A stretch of 8,248 bases of DNA. Origin: Candidatus Omnitrophota bacterium (GTDB lineage Bacteria; Omnitrophota; Gorgyraeia; Zapsychrales; Fredricksoniimonadaceae). Position 1 is the first letter of the stretch. Every line of letters starts with the position of its first letter. The notes below the pieces were generated by a model, which was not told the origin of the DNA, made no database searches, and was given only the letters and a program-made list of their open reading frames with translations. This document shows, one piece after another, positions 1-6,334 of the stretch. The stretch spans positions 1 through 8,248 of the forward strand of contig JAEUSC010000317.1 of assembly GCA_016789035.1 (NCBI GenBank), written 5' to 3'. The translations under genes were made by a program, and so were the position numbers.

Positions 1-1699
1 GACGTATGTGGTTTTAGCACCGGAACATCCGCTGGTTTCCCAGTTGATCAAAGGACGGCAACAGGAAGCGGCTGTTCAAGCATTTATTGAAAAGACGGCA
101 AAGTTAAGTAAGAGTCTGCGTATGTCCGGCGATGACCGCAAGGACGGTATTTTTACAGGAAGCTACGCGATTAATCCCGTCAATGGTTCGCAGATTCCCA
201 TCTGGGTCGGAGATTATGTATTGATGGATTATGGCACCGGAGCCATCATGGCAGTCCCAACGCATGACCAGCGAGACTTTCTTTTTGCCCGGGAGCATAA
301 CCTTCCAATGATTGTGGTTATCGAAGATCCGAAGAATCCGGGCATTAAGCCTGATGACATGCGCGAGGCTTTCGCTGACGAAGGGCGGCTTGTGAATTCC
401 GGACAATTTGTTGGCATTTCGAATGTGGAAGCCAAACAGAAAATTTCTGAATGGATGTCCACAAACGGCATGGGCCAATCAACAGTTCAATGGCGTCTGC
501 GCGATTGGCTCATTTCCCGTCAGCGGTATTGGGGGGCTCCCATTCCCATGATTTATTGCGACAGTTGCGGCATCGTGTCTGTTCCCGAAAAAGATTTGCC
601 CATCGAGCTTCCCAAAAATGTGCAGATCACGGGAGAAGGTGGAAGCCCCTTGGCTAAGTGTGAAGAATTTGTGAATGTCTCCTGTCCTAAGTGCCAGGGG
701 AAAGCCCGTCGGGAAACAGATACCATGGCGACCTTCTTTGATTCTTCTTGGTACTTTTTAAGATTCTGTTCGGCACACAATGACCAAGAGGTCTTTAATA
801 AAGAAGAGGCCAAATACTGGATGACCGTCGATCAATACATCGGCGGTATCGAACACGCTATTTTGCATTTGTTGTATTCCCGTTTCTTCACAAAGTTTTT
901 TAAAGACCTGGGTCTGATCGCATTTGACGAGCCGTTTGACCGTCTTTTGACACAAGGAATGGTTTTAAAAGACGGGGAAGTTATGTCCAAGTCGCGCGGA
1001 AATACCGTTGATCCGGACGAGGTTCTTAAAGAGTATGGGGCGGACACTTTGCGCCTTTTCATTCTGTTTGCCGCTCCGCCGGAAGACCAACTGGAATGGA
1101 ATTCCAATGGGCTAGAAGGCGCATGGAAATTTTTGAACCGTATTTATAATATGACCGATGTCCGTTTTGATGTGCAGACCGGCCTAAAGTCAGTTGAGGT
1201 GGCAGAATTAACAAAGGAAGATAAATCCTTAGAATTTGAACGCAATAAAGCGATCAAAAACGTTACCCAGTCATTCGAAGAAGGCTTTAAGTTTAACACC
1301 GCCATCAGCAGTGTCATGATTTTGGCAAATGCCGTCGACAAATATAAAGGCACCAACGCTGCGTTAATAAATAAAACTATCGAAACGATTATACTTCTAT
1401 TGTCACCGATCACCCCGCATCTGTGCGAGGAGCTCTTTGAAAGAATGGGATTGAAACAAAGCGTTGCCAAGGCCTTGTGGCCGGCTTATAGTGAGGATGC
1501 TTTAAAACAGGACACCATCACTATTGTTGCCCAGGTTAATGGTAAGGTGCGAGGTCAATTTGATGTGGCTGCCAATTCCACTGAAACGGACTTGCGTGCA
1601 ATGATTTTGTCTGACGATCGCATCAAGGCTTATATTGACGGCAAAGAGATTAAAAAATTTATTGTCGTCCCCAACAAGCTCGTCAGTATTGTTGTTTAG
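1..1699 (+). CDS. leuS: Leucyl-tRNA synthetase, 3' part (5' end cut by window edge)
   Basis: Class I aminoacyl-tRNA synthetase that charges tRNA-Leu in the cytoplasm and edits mischarged products. The frame is open to the left edge (codons from base 2 read [10 protein letters not shown]), so the HIGH-motif region and part of the CP1 editing domain lie outside. Visible in order: the editing-pocket motif with its conserved Asp (H-D-Q-R-D, Asp codon 266-268); the return to the catalytic core ([10 protein letters not shown], about 505-535); a zinc-ribbon insertion with CxxC pairs at 557-568 and 683-694; the KMSKS loop as VMSKS at 980-994; the anticodon-binding helical domain; and the C-terminal domain with Q-V-N-G-K-V-R-G and a final V-P-N-K-L-V. 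The large leucine-specific insertion found just before KMSKS in E. coli LeuRS is absent, so this resembles the shorter B. subtilis type. The gene stops with TAG, and the last 564 or so of perhaps 800-850 residues are present. Confidence 0.97.
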   Translation, partial: TYVVLAPEHPLVSQLIKGRQQEAAVQAFIEKTAKLSKSLRMSGDDRKDGIFTGSYAINPVNGSQIPIWVGDYVLMDYGTGAIMAVPTHDQRDFLFAREHNLPMIVVIEDPKNPGIKPDDMREAFADEGRLVNSGQFVGISNVEAKQKISEWMSTNGMGQSTVQWRLRDWLISRQRYWGAPIPMIYCDSCGIVSVPEKDLPIELPKNVQITGEGGSPLAKCEEFVNVSCPKCQGKARRETDTMATFFDSSWYFLRFCSAHNDQEVFNKEEAKYWMTVDQYIGGIEHAILHLLYSRFFTKFFKDLGLIAFDEPFDRLLTQGMVLKDGEVMSKSRGNTVDPDEVLKEYGADTLRLFILFAAPPEDQLEWNSNGLEGAWKFLNRIYNMTDVRFDVQTGLKSVEVAELTKEDKSLEFERNKAIKNVTQSFEEGFKFNTAISSVMILANAVDKYKGTNAALINKTIETIILLLSPITPHLCEELFERMGLKQSVAKALWPAYSEDALKQDTITIVAQVNGKVRGQFDVAANSTETDLRAMILSDDRIKAYIDGKEIKKFIVVPNKLVSIVV

Positions 1700-1774
1700 A
1701 ATGTTCACGATTTTGGTGTTTACAAATACCCGGTTGAACCAACCAGCCCTTAAGGCCTTGTAAAGGATGAAACG

Positions 1775-2239
1775 ATGATGGGTTCTCAAAGAATCGCGCA
1801 AGCCAATTATCAATATGAAAAAAGAGGATTTACTTTAGTAGAGTTGATGGTTGTGATCGTCATTGTTGGAGTCCTTACGGCACTGGCCATCCCTAAATAC
1901 ACTCATTCCGTTTCCGTTGCTAAAGAACGTCGGGCCCTTAACAATCTTCATTTAATCTACGCTGCAGAGACTACATACCAAAAATATAATAATGTTTATT
2001 GGCCTCCCGGAGGACCGTTACAAAATTTAGCGGCAATAAACTCAAATCTGACTCTTAATATTCTGGCTGATGGGGATACATATACGTGTCGTTTCCGTCC
2101 TTCCCCTGGCAGCGGTTATGATTGCCGTGCGGCTTTTGATAATAATACCTACGAATTACAGCTGACAGAGGATGCTTTGCAAGAGGGAGTCAATCCTTGC
2201 TGTTCCAATGGCGTGTGTCCTCTTACACCCGCTTGTTGA
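1775..2239 (+). CDS. Type IV pilin-like / type II secretion pseudopilin precursor
   Basis: Secreted filament subunit of the type IV pilus/type II secretion superfamily, 154 aa. The N-terminus is a class III signal peptide: an 18-residue leader ending K-R-G, then F-T-L-V-E, with the invariant Glu at mature position 5 (residue 23), followed by a hydrophobic helix to about residue 39 and A-I-P-K-Y. Prepilin peptidase would cut after Gly18. The C-terminal domain is rich in cysteine (105, 117, 142, 143, 148, 154), an even number that could form disulfides. The start is ATG 1775 (ATG 1778 also possible), 7 nt after AAGGA at 1763-1767. It stands alone, with no other pilus assembly gene in the window, and lies 75 nt after leuS and 29 nt before the EndoQ gene. 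It could be a major pilin, a minor pilin or a pseudopilin; the head domain does not let me choose. Confidence 0.93.
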   Translation: MMGSQRIAQANYQYEKRGFTLVELMVVIVIVGVLTALAIPKYTHSVSVAKERRALNNLHLIYAAETTYQKYNNVYWPPGGPLQNLAAINSNLTLNILADGDTYTCRFRPSPGSGYDCRAAFDNNTYELQLTEDALQEGVNPCCSNGVCPLTPAC

Positions 2240-2268
2240 TTCGATTTCGGTTTAAGAAAGTGTGTGCC

Positions 2269-3555
2269 ATGAAATATTACGCTGATCTTCATATTCACTC
2301 CCACTATTCCCGCGCAACAAGTAAAGATCTCGACCTGGAACATTTAAACTTGTGGGCCCAGCTCAAAGGGATCAATGTCGTCGGAACGGGGGATTTTGTG
2401 CATCCAAAGTGGCTCGCGGAACTGGAAGAGAAATTGGAGCCTGCCGAGGAGGGGTTTTATAAGCTTAAAAAGGAGTTCATCCAGAAGACCCAGGCGCATG
2501 TCCCTGACTCCTGCAAGGCGGAGGTTCGATTTGTTCTGACGGTTGAGATTTCCAATATTTATAAACGGCATGAAAAAGTACGCAAGGTCCATAATTTGAT
2601 TTGGGTGCCGGACTTTAAAACTGCAAAACATATTCAGCTGAAGTTGGCAGCTATTGGTAATATTAAGTCGGATGGACGTCCTATCCTTGGTCTTGATTCG
2701 AAAGATCTTTTGGAAATTGCATTGGAAAGCCATCCCATGTCGTTGTTTGTTCCAGCGCATATCTGGACACCATGGTTTTCTGCATTGGGATCCAAAGGAG
2801 GATTTAACAGCATGGAGGAGGCCTTTGGTGATTTGAAAGATCACATTTACGCGGTGGAGACCGGGCTTTCTTCCGACCCTCTCATGAATTGGAGACTCAA
2901 ACAGTTGGATAACTATCTTTTGGTTTCAAATTCTGATGCCCATTCCGCGCCCAAGCTGGGCCGTGAGGCCAATCTTTTTGACACCGATTTTAGTTACCGC
3001 GGGATTTACAATGCGTTGCGAAATCCGGCAGACAAGGGTCTTGCCGCGACGATCGAGTTTTTTCCTGAAGAAGGGAAATATCATTATGACGGTCATCGGG
3101 ACTGTAAGACGCGGATGCATCCGAAAGAAACAATCAAGAATAATGGCCTTTGTCCGGTTTGCTCGAAACCAGTGACTGTTGGTGTCATGGCCCGTGTCGA
3201 AGAGCTTGCGGACCGGCCGGAAACGGAACGGCCAGCACGGTCGCGTCCGTACAAGAACATCATACCGCTGCAGGAAATCATCGCCGAGGCCAAAGGCGCA
3301 GGTGTTAACAGTAAAGGTGTGCAGCAGATGTATCAACAGATGCTCGCCTCGATTGGTAATGAATTTTATATTCTTATGGATGCACCCATTGAAGAGATCC
3401 GCAGAAATGCAGGTGAGGTTATGGCGGAGTCCGTTTCACGGATGCGCAAGGGTGATGTATCCATTGAATCCGGGTACGACGGAGAGTTCGGTGTCATCAA
3501 AATTTACGCTGACCATGAGCGAAAGGCCGTCGAAGGTCAATTGGCGCTTTTTTAA
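2269..3555 (+). CDS. Endonuclease Q (EndoQ) family protein, PHP domain
   Basis: Predicted 428-aa DNA repair nuclease of the EndoQ family (formerly TIGR00375). Characterised members cleave DNA on the 5' side of uracil, hypoxanthine, xanthine and abasic sites. An N-terminal PHP metal-binding domain shows D-L-H-I-H-S (His8, His10), G-T-G-D-F-V-H-P (Asp42, His45), V-E-I-S (Glu93), a His at 108, P-A-H (His164) and S-N-S-D-A-H (Asp223, His225). A zinc-binding region follows, with C279, H284 and C295-P-V-C298, then the family stretch R-V-E-E-L-A-D-R and a C-terminal domain with S-K-G-V-Q-Q-M. The final residues are QLALF (424-428), resembling a sliding-clamp binding peptide. The ATG at 2269 begins the family's usual N-terminus; the frame is open farther upstream, but using it would overlap the pilin gene. 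The ribosome site is weak (AAGAAAG, 2254-2260), and a GTG at 2260 is an alternative start. The related UvrD-like helicase lies one gene downstream. Family assignment is confident; activity is inferred. Confidence 0.92.
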   Translation: MKYYADLHIHSHYSRATSKDLDLEHLNLWAQLKGINVVGTGDFVHPKWLAELEEKLEPAEEGFYKLKKEFIQKTQAHVPDSCKAEVRFVLTVEISNIYKRHEKVRKVHNLIWVPDFKTAKHIQLKLAAIGNIKSDGRPILGLDSKDLLEIALESHPMSLFVPAHIWTPWFSALGSKGGFNSMEEAFGDLKDHIYAVETGLSSDPLMNWRLKQLDNYLLVSNSDAHSAPKLGREANLFDTDFSYRGIYNALRNPADKGLAATIEFFPEEGKYHYDGHRDCKTRMHPKETIKNNGLCPVCSKPVTVGVMARVEELADRPETERPARSRPYKNIIPLQEIIAEAKGAGVNSKGVQQMYQQMLASIGNEFYILMDAPIEEIRRNAGEVMAESVSRMRKGDVSIESGYDGEFGVIKIYADHERKAVEGQLALF

Positions 3556-3593
3556 GCGTTTAGTTAAAAGTTCATATTTTTGAGGAATAGCAA

Positions 3594-4043
3594 ATGAGAA
3601 CTCGTTATTTATCTTGGATATTAATTTTACTCATTGGAATTACGTCTCCAGTTTATGCCGCCGAATTAACACAGGAGCAGAAAGAATTGATAGCGGACAA
3701 AGTGAATGCCGCTATCGATTGCTCGAAAGACTGGGTCGCCATTGTTGATCAAGAGCACTACGGTGAAAGCTGGGATCGCGCGGCGAAGTTTTTTCAAGAA
3801 CGGATTCCCGATGGGCAGTGGGAAACAACCATGCAGCAGGTCCGGTATCCCTTTGGAAAAGTCATGTCACGGGAAGTTGCGAATTATCAATATTTAACCC
3901 ATTTGCCTGGTTTTCCGGCGGGAGAATATGTGGTCATCCAGTTTAAGACCAGTTTTGATAAGAAAAGCGACGCTATGGAGACAATTACATCCATGGTTGA
4001 TTCGGATGGACAATGGCGTGTTTCAAATTATCAGGTCAATTGA
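3594..4043 (+). CDS. Exported DUF4019-family protein of unknown function
   Basis: A 149-aa protein with a clear Sec signal peptide: M-R-T-R, a hydrophobic core (residues 6-17) and V-Y-A before the likely cut at 22/23, so it should be periplasmic or secreted. There is no lipobox cysteine, and the only cysteine is at 43. The mature part matches my memory of the DUF4019 pattern: a W-V-A-I-V-D segment (47-52), Y-G-E-S-W-D-R-A-A-K-F-F (56-67), a Trp at 76, G-K-V-M-S-R (88-93), L-P-G-F-P-A-G-E-Y (104-112) and a C-terminal G-Q-W-R-V-S-N-Y (139-146). No catalytic motif is visible and no function is known to me. The start is well supported by GAGGA at 3582-3586, 7 nt upstream of the ATG. It lies 38 nt after the EndoQ gene and 67 nt before the helicase, so it is probably co-transcribed with two cytoplasmic repair genes, to which it has no obvious link. 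Confidence 0.85.
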   Translation: MRTRYLSWILILLIGITSPVYAAELTQEQKELIADKVNAAIDCSKDWVAIVDQEHYGESWDRAAKFFQERIPDGQWETTMQQVRYPFGKVMSREVANYQYLTHLPGFPAGEYVVIQFKTSFDKKSDAMETITSMVDSDGQWRVSNYQVN

Positions 4044-4054
4044 TTTTCGAAAAT
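4043..4054. repeat. 12-bp perfect palindrome at the end of the DUF4019 gene
   Basis: The palindrome ATTTTCGAAAAT overlaps the stop codon of the DUF4019 gene. It has no loop and no following T-run, so it is not a convincing terminator. It could be a protein-binding site or chance in AT-rich sequence. Confidence 0.35.
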
Positions 4055-4083
4055 GGGTTCTCGGTGCTCATCCAACGTTTTGA

Positions 4084-4093
4084 TTAACGTTAA
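4084..4093. repeat. 10-bp perfect palindrome upstream of the helicase gene
   Basis: TTAACGTTAA lies 17 nt before the ATG at 4111. Together with the palindrome at 4043-4054 (centres 40 bp apart) it gives two symmetric sites in the only gap between the DUF4019 and helicase genes. An operator is possible, but I see no promoter next to it. Confidence 0.3.
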
Positions 4094-4110
4094 CTCTGTT
4101 CTGAGTCACA

Positions 4111-5850
4111 ATGCTGGCGAAAGAAATGCAGAAACCAAAGAATATCAATGACGCTCAATGGCGCTGCGTTTGTCATAAGGCTGGGCATTTGTTGATTCTT
4201 GCCGGACCGGGTACCGGTAAAACGCACACGCTGACCCGCCGTATTTTTCATCTGATTTCTCAACTTCGCCCGCAACAAAAAATCCTCGCAATCACCTTTA
4301 CCAATAAGGCCGCGCAGCAGATGGCTGAACGGATTGATGCGCTTTCTTCTGACGGGAGAAAGTCTGTAACGGTCGGGACCTTTCACAGTTTTTGTCTGAG
4401 TTTGTTGCGGGAATATCACCGTTTTACGAGCCTTCCGGAACGCTTTCGGGTTTCTTCAGCGGAAGAAATTGAACAGTTGCTTAAAAAGGCCTGGGGTTTG
4501 CCGTCCCGGGATTTAAATCCAGTGCTTGAAGAAATTTCGCGATGGAAATCATTTTTTACACGGCAGACTAAGCCCGCTCGCCTCAAGGAATATAATGAAA
4601 TTCTTCGATCGCATGGTCTGGTCGACTTTGATGATCTCATCAATGAAGCCCTCATACTGTTAAGCAACAGCGAGAAGGTCGCCAGGCAGGTTCGGCAAAC
4701 CTTTCGTTATGTGTGTGTGGATGAATATCAGGATTTAAATGCGATTCAGCATGCCTTTTTGAAAGAACTCATTAAGGACGGGGCAATCTTAACGGCCATC
4801 GGAGACCCTAACCAGGCGATTTATGGTTTTCGTGGCAGTGATCCCAAATATTTCTTTCAGTTTGAGAATGACTTTCCTGACAGCACTATGATCATGCTCA
4901 GGGAAAATTATCGTTCAACAGAAAATATATTATCGGCGAGCGGCCAGGTTATTTCTGTTTCGGCGGATCAAACGTCCCGGTTGGATGCAATCGCTCAACT
5001 CAACCGTCAGGGCCGGCTGGTGGTCCATGAATCTCCGACGGATCGGTCTGAGGCGGAGTTTATCGTTTCCCAAATCGAGCAACTGATAGGCGGGACCAGT
5101 ATGTTTTCCAGGGACAGCAAGCGTGTAAAGATGGATGAAGCTCCGCTTTCCGTAGGGTTTTCCGACATTGCTGTCATTTACCGTCTGCATACACAAAGAC
5201 ACGCGTTAATTGAAGCGTTGGAACGTAGCGGTATTCCCTATCAGGTTTGTGCGCAAAAATCGGTGCAATTGGCGCCTGAGGTGATCAACTCGTTATTGGT
5301 CTTTGCAAAAGGTGTCTGTGCGACTCCCGTGGAGATAATTCAGAATTTTGCCGCAAGCCCGACAGGTCAATCTTTGATCCAGGCGAATACCCTTTTAATG
5401 CAGCAATGGGCGTTGATTGAGCGATTCGCCGGGGGGATGGCTTCGATCGAGGAATTGATTGATCAGTTGGCCTTGCAGAAGCCGGAAGATTATTTTGATT
5501 TTCAGGTAGAGAAGGTATCGCTGATGACAATTCACGCATCCAAAGGGCTGGAATTCTCGGCGATATTTATGGCCGGTTGTGAAGAAGGGCTGTTGCCGCT
5601 TAATATTTCAGGAATGACAAGCGATGTTCAGGAAGAGCGCCGATTGTTTTATGTCGGAATGACGAGGGCCAAAGAGTATCTGTGTTTGACCCGCGCTTTA
5701 AAACGATCCATGCATGGACAAACATTAAGTAATTTGGCCTCACGGTTTATCAGCGATATCCAGGATGAACTCAAAACCTATGAACGCTTGCAGCCCAAGT
5801 CCAGACGTGATCAAGAAAAAAAAGATGATCGCCAAATGACGCTGTTTTAA
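4111..5850 (+). CDS. Compact UvrD/Rep-type superfamily 1A DNA helicase
   Basis: ATP-driven 3'-to-5' DNA helicase of the UvrD/PcrA/Rep group, 579 aa. All SF1A motifs are present: Walker A G-P-G-T-G-K-T (32-38), Ia T-F-T-N-K-A-A (62-68), G-T-F-H-S-F (89-94), motif II D-E-Y-Q-D (204-208), motif III G-D-P-N-Q-A-I-Y-G-F-R-G (231-242), motif IV E-N-Y-R-S-T (265-270), motif V M-T-I-H-A-S-K-G-L-E-F (472-482) and motif VI R-L-F-Y-V-G-M-T-R-A-K (511-521). It is 130-160 residues shorter than E. coli UvrD or PcrA. Most of the loss is between motifs IV and V, where the 2B subdomain sits. The C-terminus is a charged, probably flexible tail ending QMTLF (575-579), a sliding-clamp-like motif. The start is uncertain: ATG 4111 follows an in-frame stop at 4102-4104 but has no clear ribosome site; ATG 4126 is the alternative. 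The nearby EndoQ gene suggests a repair role. It is not clearly UvrD, PcrA or Rep itself, so no symbol is given. Confidence 0.93.
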   Translation: MLAKEMQKPKNINDAQWRCVCHKAGHLLILAGPGTGKTHTLTRRIFHLISQLRPQQKILAITFTNKAAQQMAERIDALSSDGRKSVTVGTFHSFCLSLLREYHRFTSLPERFRVSSAEEIEQLLKKAWGLPSRDLNPVLEEISRWKSFFTRQTKPARLKEYNEILRSHGLVDFDDLINEALILLSNSEKVARQVRQTFRYVCVDEYQDLNAIQHAFLKELIKDGAILTAIGDPNQAIYGFRGSDPKYFFQFENDFPDSTMIMLRENYRSTENILSASGQVISVSADQTSRLDAIAQLNRQGRLVVHESPTDRSEAEFIVSQIEQLIGGTSMFSRDSKRVKMDEAPLSVGFSDIAVIYRLHTQRHALIEALERSGIPYQVCAQKSVQLAPEVINSLLVFAKGVCATPVEIIQNFAASPTGQSLIQANTLLMQQWALIERFAGGMASIEELIDQLALQKPEDYFDFQVEKVSLMTIHASKGLEFSAIFMAGCEEGLLPLNISGMTSDVQEERRLFYVGMTRAKEYLCLTRALKRSMHGQTLSNLASRFISDIQDELKTYERLQPKSRRDQEKKDDRQMTLF

Positions 5851-5891
5851 CACTCTGACCAGACGCCAGATCTGAGAAAGTTCAAGCGACG

Positions 5892-5918
5892 AAACGAGCT
5901 TAATAAAGCGAGTCGTTT
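5892..5918 (+). terminator. Hairpin after the helicase gene, touching the comEA promoter
   Basis: AAACGAGCTT (5892-5901) can pair with AAGC (5906-5909) and TCGTTT (5913-5918), giving a 10-bp stem with a 3-nt bulge (GAG) and an AATA loop. It lies 41 nt after the helicase stop and has no proper T-run, so it would be a weak or factor-dependent terminator. Its right arm overlaps the -35 box at 5917-5922, so a regulatory role is also possible. Confidence 0.35.
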
Positions 5919-5945
5919 GACAAGAGCAGGTAACCTTGTTATGAT
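5917..5945 (+). promoter_or_regulatory. Sigma70-type promoter for comEA-comEC
   Basis: A perfect -35 box TTGACA (5917-5922), a 17-nt spacer and a -10 box TATGAT (5940-5945, 5 of 6 matches to TATAAT) point toward comEA. The predicted start of transcription is near 5952, giving a leader of about 50 nt before the ATG at 6005. This is the best promoter match in the window and it sits in the largest intergenic gap. Confidence 0.7.
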
Positions 5946-5955
5946 GCCGTCGCTT

Positions 5956-5978
5956 CTGTGATCCCACCACAGTTTTTT
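5956..5978 (+). terminator. Small hairpin plus T-run in the comEA leader
   Basis: CTGTG (5956-5960) pairs with CACAG (5968-5972) around a 7-nt loop, followed at once by six T (5973-5978). The form is that of an intrinsic terminator, but the 5-bp stem is short. It could end read-through from the helicase gene. Because it lies downstream of the predicted comEA promoter, it could also act as a leader attenuator. Confidence 0.4.
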
Positions 5979-6004
5979 AAATCTCCCCCAACGATGTTTT
6001 GAAC

Positions 6005-6334
6005 ATGCTGCATTTAACCAAACAGGAGAAGATTGTCTTGTTATCCCTGACCGCGGTCATCATTTGCGGTTCGGTTATTAATTATTTGTTTAAAAAATAC
6101 CCCGGGGTTGATAAAACTATCAGTTCCCCGCAGCGATTTGTCCTAAAAACCAATATCAATACTGCCACTAAAGATGAACTTGTGCGGGTTCCTTACATAG
6201 GAGAAAAAGGCGCCCAGGCCATTATTACTTACCGTCGGGAGAATGGAAATTTCCGGACGGTTGATGATCTTTGCAAAGTGCCTGGGATTTTCTGGAAGAA
6301 TTACGTAAAAATGAGACCGTATCTTGTTTTATGA
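6005..6334 (+). CDS. comEA: ComEA-like membrane-anchored helix-hairpin-helix DNA-binding protein
   Basis: A 109-aa protein of the ComEA family, the DNA receptor that binds incoming double-stranded DNA on the outer face of the cytoplasmic membrane during natural transformation. A single N-terminal membrane segment (about residues 10-28) acts as signal anchor. A short linker follows, then a tandem helix-hairpin-helix domain: I-N-T-A-T-K-D-E-L (51-59) with the hairpin V-P-Y-I-G-E-K-G-A (62-70), Y-R-R-E-N-G-N-F (76-83), and the second hairpin V-D-D-L-C-K-V-P-G-I (86-95). The ATG at 6005 is preferred; a TTG at 5999 is in frame, and neither has a recognisable ribosome site. It overlaps the next gene by ATGA, so the two are translationally coupled. 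HhH proteins of this size can be housekeeping ComEA relatives without a proven role in competence, but the comEC neighbour supports the name. Confidence 0.9.
   Translation: MLHLTKQEKIVLLSLTAVIICGSVINYLFKKYPGVDKTISSPQRFVLKTNINTATKDELVRVPYIGEKGAQAIITYRRENGNFRTVDDLCKVPGIFWKNYVKMRPYLVL

Noticed and set aside
980..994. First residue of the KMSKS motif changed to Val in LeuRS
   Set aside because: The first position of this motif varies among class I synthetases; the essential M-S-K-S is intact, so this is not a sign of inactivity.
104..1470. Several open frames on the minus strand opposite leuS
   Set aside because: They lie wholly opposite a strongly conserved synthetase frame and show no recognisable domains or ribosome sites.
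1732..1744. GGTTG-AAC-CAACC between leuS and the pilin gene
   Set aside because: A 5-bp stem with a 3-nt loop and no T-run is too weak to call a terminator; no promoter boxes with good spacing were found in this gap either.
2197..2268. Upstream extension of the EndoQ reading frame, overlapping the end of the pilin gene
   Set aside because: The added residues do not fit the family N-terminus, which starts M-x-Y-x-A-D-L-H-I-H, and would overlap the pilin gene by 43 nt.
3545..3558. CGCTT-TTTT-AAGCG inverted repeat at the EndoQ stop codon
   Set aside because: Only 5 bp of stem, with no T-run after it, and within 38 nt of the next gene, which looks co-transcribed.
3179..3583. A 134-codon + frame overlapping the 3' end of the EndoQ gene
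   Set aside because: Its protein is arginine- and serine-rich shadow sequence with no family resemblance, and it is fully explained by the EndoQ frame.
4096..4111. LexA-box-like sequence CTGT-N8-ACAA before the helicase gene
   Set aside because: It lacks the final G of the E. coli-type box, the central bases are not AT-rich, LexA specificity differs between phyla, and one near match is expected by chance.
6271..6330. Upstream extension of the comEC frame inside comEA
   Set aside because: The extra residues are the shadow of the second helix-hairpin-helix of comEA; ATG 6331 gives the classic ATGA overlap.
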